This document shows, in pieces, positions 6,151-7,815 of a stretch of DNA of 7,815 nt. The stretch is from Verrucomicrobiota bacterium (GTDB lineage: Bacteria > Verrucomicrobiota > Verrucomicrobiia > Limisphaerales > JAHEOI01): the NCBI GenBank assembly GCA_018610125.1, contig JAHEOI010000276.1:1-7815 (forward strand). The letters run 5' to 3'. The translations under genes and the position numbers were made by a program. The notes beneath the pieces are model-generated. The model ran no database searches, was not told where the DNA came from, and saw nothing but the letters and a program-made list of their open reading frames with translations. Position 1 is the first letter of the stretch; each line of letters begins with the position of its first letter.

Positions 6151-6618
6151 TTAGCTCGAACCGGACTGACTTGTTCCCGATTCGCCGGATTGCTTGGAGG
6201 GAGGCGGCTTATAAGAGATGACAACCGGGTAGCGTATCTTCATCACATCATCGACCTGGACTTCAACATAATGAACGCCGGCCTCGGTAAATTGAAGCTG
6301 TTGGAAAACCGAGACATTGGTCACGTGGTGAGAGGCATCTTGCAACTGAAAGCGAGCTTGGCTCTCTCGCAGAACCGTCGTTTGATCCGGGGCCAAGACC
6401 GCCACGCGTTGACTGAATTGCCCCAAGCCGGCCGTCCATCGATTGTAGATACAAAGCTTGAGCGCGGTAATCGGCAATTTGGGAGCACGAATGGCATTGA
6501 TCACCCCGATGATGATGAAGTTGCCATTGGCTTCTTGTCGGACATCCTCACAGGGGATCGAGGCCTGCAGATCCGGTAAAATCCGAGCGCCGGCCATTTC
6601 GTTGTTTTGCTCAGCCAT
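6151..6618 (-). CDS. DUF6941-type protein, function unknown
   Basis: A 155-residue soluble protein without signal peptide or membrane span. The opening pattern LQASIPCEDVRQEANGNFII followed by IGVINAI matches what I recall of DUF6941: a short protein beginning with a cysteine-containing strand, then a GK/GN turn and an IG-hydrophobic strand. The middle and end are beta-rich (LKLCIYNRWTAGLGQFSQRV, then VSVFQQLQFTEAGVHYVEVQ), ending in a Gly-x-His-Tyr-type strand and a disordered Pro/Ser/Gly tail (from about 138). An immunoglobulin-like beta-sandwich is a reasonable fold guess. Function is unknown for the family as far as I know. The ATG at 6618 overlaps the folD stop by 8 bases (ATGGCTGA), so translation is probably coupled to folD. 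An alternative ATG lies 7 codons in. The pairing with folD may be a transcription convenience rather than a functional link. Confidence 0.75.
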   Translation of the reverse strand: MAEQNNEMAGARILPDLQASIPCEDVRQEANGNFIIIGVINAIRAPKLPITALKLCIYNRWTAGLGQFSQRVAVLAPDQTTVLRESQARFQLQDASHHVTNVSVFQQLQFTEAGVHYVEVQVDDVMKIRYPVVISYKPPPSKQSGESGTSQSGSS

Positions 6619-7504
6619 GCTGGGTGTGACCTGCTTGCTCGGCCGCCCTGACGGTATTTCGCATAAGCATGGCGATTGTCATCGGCCCGACTCCCCCCGG
6701 ATTCGGGGTGATCCATCCCGCCACCGGCATGACACCGTCAAAATCGACATCGCCGATAAGACGGTATCCCTTCGATACCGACGGATCCGATATCCGATTG
6801 ACCCCCACATCGATGACCGCGGCACCGGGCTTGACCATATCCTTAGTGATCAAATGCGGTTGCCCCATCGCTGCGATCAAAATGTCCGCCCGCCGACAAT
6901 GCTCGCTGACTTCGCGGGTCCGTGAGTGGCAGAGAGTGACGGTGCTATCCGCGCCTTTGGCCTTTTGCATCAGAATCACGGCCATCGGCTTCCCCACGAT
7001 GTTCCCGCGCCCCAGGATCACTACCTCGGCCCCCTTGGTCTCGATCCCGGAACGAATCAGCAATTCATGAATCCCCGCCGGCGTGCATGGCACAAAGCCC
7101 GTCCGATCTCCAAGCAAAAGTTTCCCCAGGTTTAGCGGATGAAACCCGTCGACATCCTTCTCGGGATCAACCTTGGCAAAGACCCTCGCGGAATCGATGT
7201 GATCCGGCACGGGCGCTTGAACCAAGATCCCGTGCACCTGCGGGTCTTGGTTAAGCTCTTCAACCAAGCCCAAGAGCTCCTTTTCCGAGGTCTCTTCATT
7301 GAGAACATGGGAGCGAGACTGGATGCCCAAACGGGCGCTTGCCTTCTCTTTCATCCCGACGTAAACCTTCGAGGCCGGATCCTCACCGACCCGAACAAAG
7401 GCCAAAGCCGGTTCCACACCGGCCGACTTCAATGCTTGGACACGAGCACCTGTCTCATCATGGATCTTCTCGGCGCACGCACGGCCATCAATTCGATTAC
7501 CCAT
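6611..7504 (-). CDS. folD: Bifunctional methylenetetrahydrofolate dehydrogenase / methenyltetrahydrofolate cyclohydrolase
   Basis: Cytoplasmic enzyme of one-carbon metabolism. It oxidises 5,10-methylene-THF with NADP+ (or NAD+) to methenyl-THF and hydrolyses that to 10-formyl-THF, feeding purine and formyl-Met synthesis. The 297 residues match the usual 280-300. Tyr48 and Lys52 in SKVYVGMKEKA form the Y-x3-K catalytic motif. HGILVQAPVP (91-100) carries the active-site Gln96. KDVDGFHPLNLGKLL (116-130) is the family motif with Asp119, and VPCTPAG (138-144) follows. The nucleotide-binding domain starts with VVILGRGNIVGKP (161-173). The C-terminal signature is TPNPGGVGPMTIAML (266-280). Small departures from the common consensus (QAPVP for QLPLP, GRGNIVGKP for GRSxIVGKP, TPNPGG for TPVPGG) leave catalytic residues intact. 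The ATG at 7504 lies 6 bases after the upstream stop with no Shine-Dalgarno, suggesting re-initiation or coupled translation. Identification is secure; cofactor preference is not readable by eye. Confidence 0.97.
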   Translation of the reverse strand: MGNRIDGRACAEKIHDETGARVQALKSAGVEPALAFVRVGEDPASKVYVGMKEKASARLGIQSRSHVLNEETSEKELLGLVEELNQDPQVHGILVQAPVPDHIDSARVFAKVDPEKDVDGFHPLNLGKLLLGDRTGFVPCTPAGIHELLIRSGIETKGAEVVILGRGNIVGKPMAVILMQKAKGADSTVTLCHSRTREVSEHCRRADILIAAMGQPHLITKDMVKPGAAVIDVGVNRISDPSVSKGYRLIGDVDFDGVMPVAGWITPNPGGVGPMTIAMLMRNTVRAAEQAGHTQHG

Positions 7505-7510
7505 TATCGA

Positions 7511-7815
7511 TTAGTTTCGGCTTTGTTTTTGCTCTGCAGCCCGTAACTCTTCAGCCTTCAGCACAGGAGTCTTAGGCCATCGCTCATCGAGGAATTCCTG
7601 CCCCCGCACCAAGACACGCTTCCCGGTATAGTCCTTAAAGAGGATATGGTTCGAGGGACTATAAAGATAGTTCATCAACGTCCCGTCGTAAATGCTTTTC
7701 AAGCCGTAAAATGTCGGAGCCTGAATGCTGACCGTCGGCTTCACAACCCCCTCGCGCCGAACAATGCCTTCGCTGCTTCTTTCCGGCACCGGCGCCTGTT
7801 TGGTTGACTCATCCC
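7511..7815 (-). CDS. C-terminal part of an uncharacterised protein with a small beta-rich module (cut by right edge)
   Basis: The minus-strand frame is open from the right edge to a TAA at 7511 and gives about 101 residues. The GTG at 7789 could serve as a start, but the frame continues upstream without a stop and the N-terminal residues there are polar and Pro-rich, as in a linker. The gene therefore more likely begins outside the window. The recognisable part runs from about the middle: a Tyr/Leu-rich strand (NYLYSPSNHILFKDYTGKRV), then VLVRGQEFLDERWPKTPVL and a charged C-terminal tail. The order of a Y-x-G-K-R-V-x-V-x-G strand turn followed by R-W-P-x-T-P-V-L resembles the OB-fold-like end of secreted SH3-type proteins I associate with Verrucomicrobiota, from recall only. 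It sits 6 bases upstream of folD, probably in the same transcript. Function unknown. Confidence 0.6.
   Translation of the reverse strand, partial: DESTKQAPVPERSSEGIVRREGVVKPTVSIQAPTFYGLKSIYDGTLMNYLYSPSNHILFKDYTGKRVLVRGQEFLDERWPKTPVLKAEELRAAEQKQSRN

Noticed and set aside
6064..6579. Plus-strand open frame of 171 codons
   Set aside because: It covers the DUF6941-type gene on the opposite strand, which has clear family features; no motif or start signal supports the plus-strand reading.

Overview
The window reads almost entirely on the minus strand: ten consecutive genes run from the right edge to the left edge with short gaps or small overlaps and no convincing plus-strand gene. Both end genes are cut by the window. 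The DNA is moderately GC-rich. I see no rRNA, tRNA, CRISPR array, transposase or other sign of a mobile element. Few genes have a clear Shine-Dalgarno sequence. Several proteins (the TPR/coiled-coil/LysM lipoprotein, the single-polypeptide ABC exporter permease, the small tail-anchored proteins) resemble ones I associate with Verrucomicrobiota. That assignment rests on recall of family style, not on a search, and is moderate at best.

Layout in transcription order, right to left. (1) 7815-7511: C-terminal part of an uncharacterised protein with a small beta-rich, possibly OB/SH3-like module. (2) 7504-6611: folD, the bifunctional tetrahydrofolate C1 enzyme. (3) 6618-6151: a 155-residue protein of DUF6941 type, whose start overlaps the folD stop by 8 bases. 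(4) 6038-5286: a putative lipoprotein with a TPR repeat, a coiled coil and a C-terminal LysM domain. (5) 5215-4406: a membrane-anchored extracytoplasmic protein of unknown function. (6) 4359-3604: an ABC ATPase. (7) 3566-1746 (or from 3644): a large two-part ABC exporter permease. (8) 1678-959: a coiled-coil protein with a C-terminal membrane anchor. (9) 959-393: a second, smaller protein of the same coiled-coil/linker/C-terminal-anchor plan, overlapping gene 8 by one base. (10) about 378-1: the N-terminal part of an O6-alkylguanine-DNA alkyltransferase, cut before its active-site cysteine.

The right part combines housekeeping (folD) with envelope proteins. The centre and left (genes 5-9) look like one envelope module: an ABC-2 type exporter (ATPase plus permease) with an anchored extracytoplasmic partner upstream and two tail-anchored coiled-coil proteins downstream. 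The close packing suggests a shared transcript and perhaps a shared complex, but the substrate cannot be read from the sequence. This is the best candidate in the window for an undescribed system. The only clear structural signal between genes is a three-arm inverted repeat just after the permease gene (1715-1737), which could fold two ways and might adjust expression of the downstream genes.
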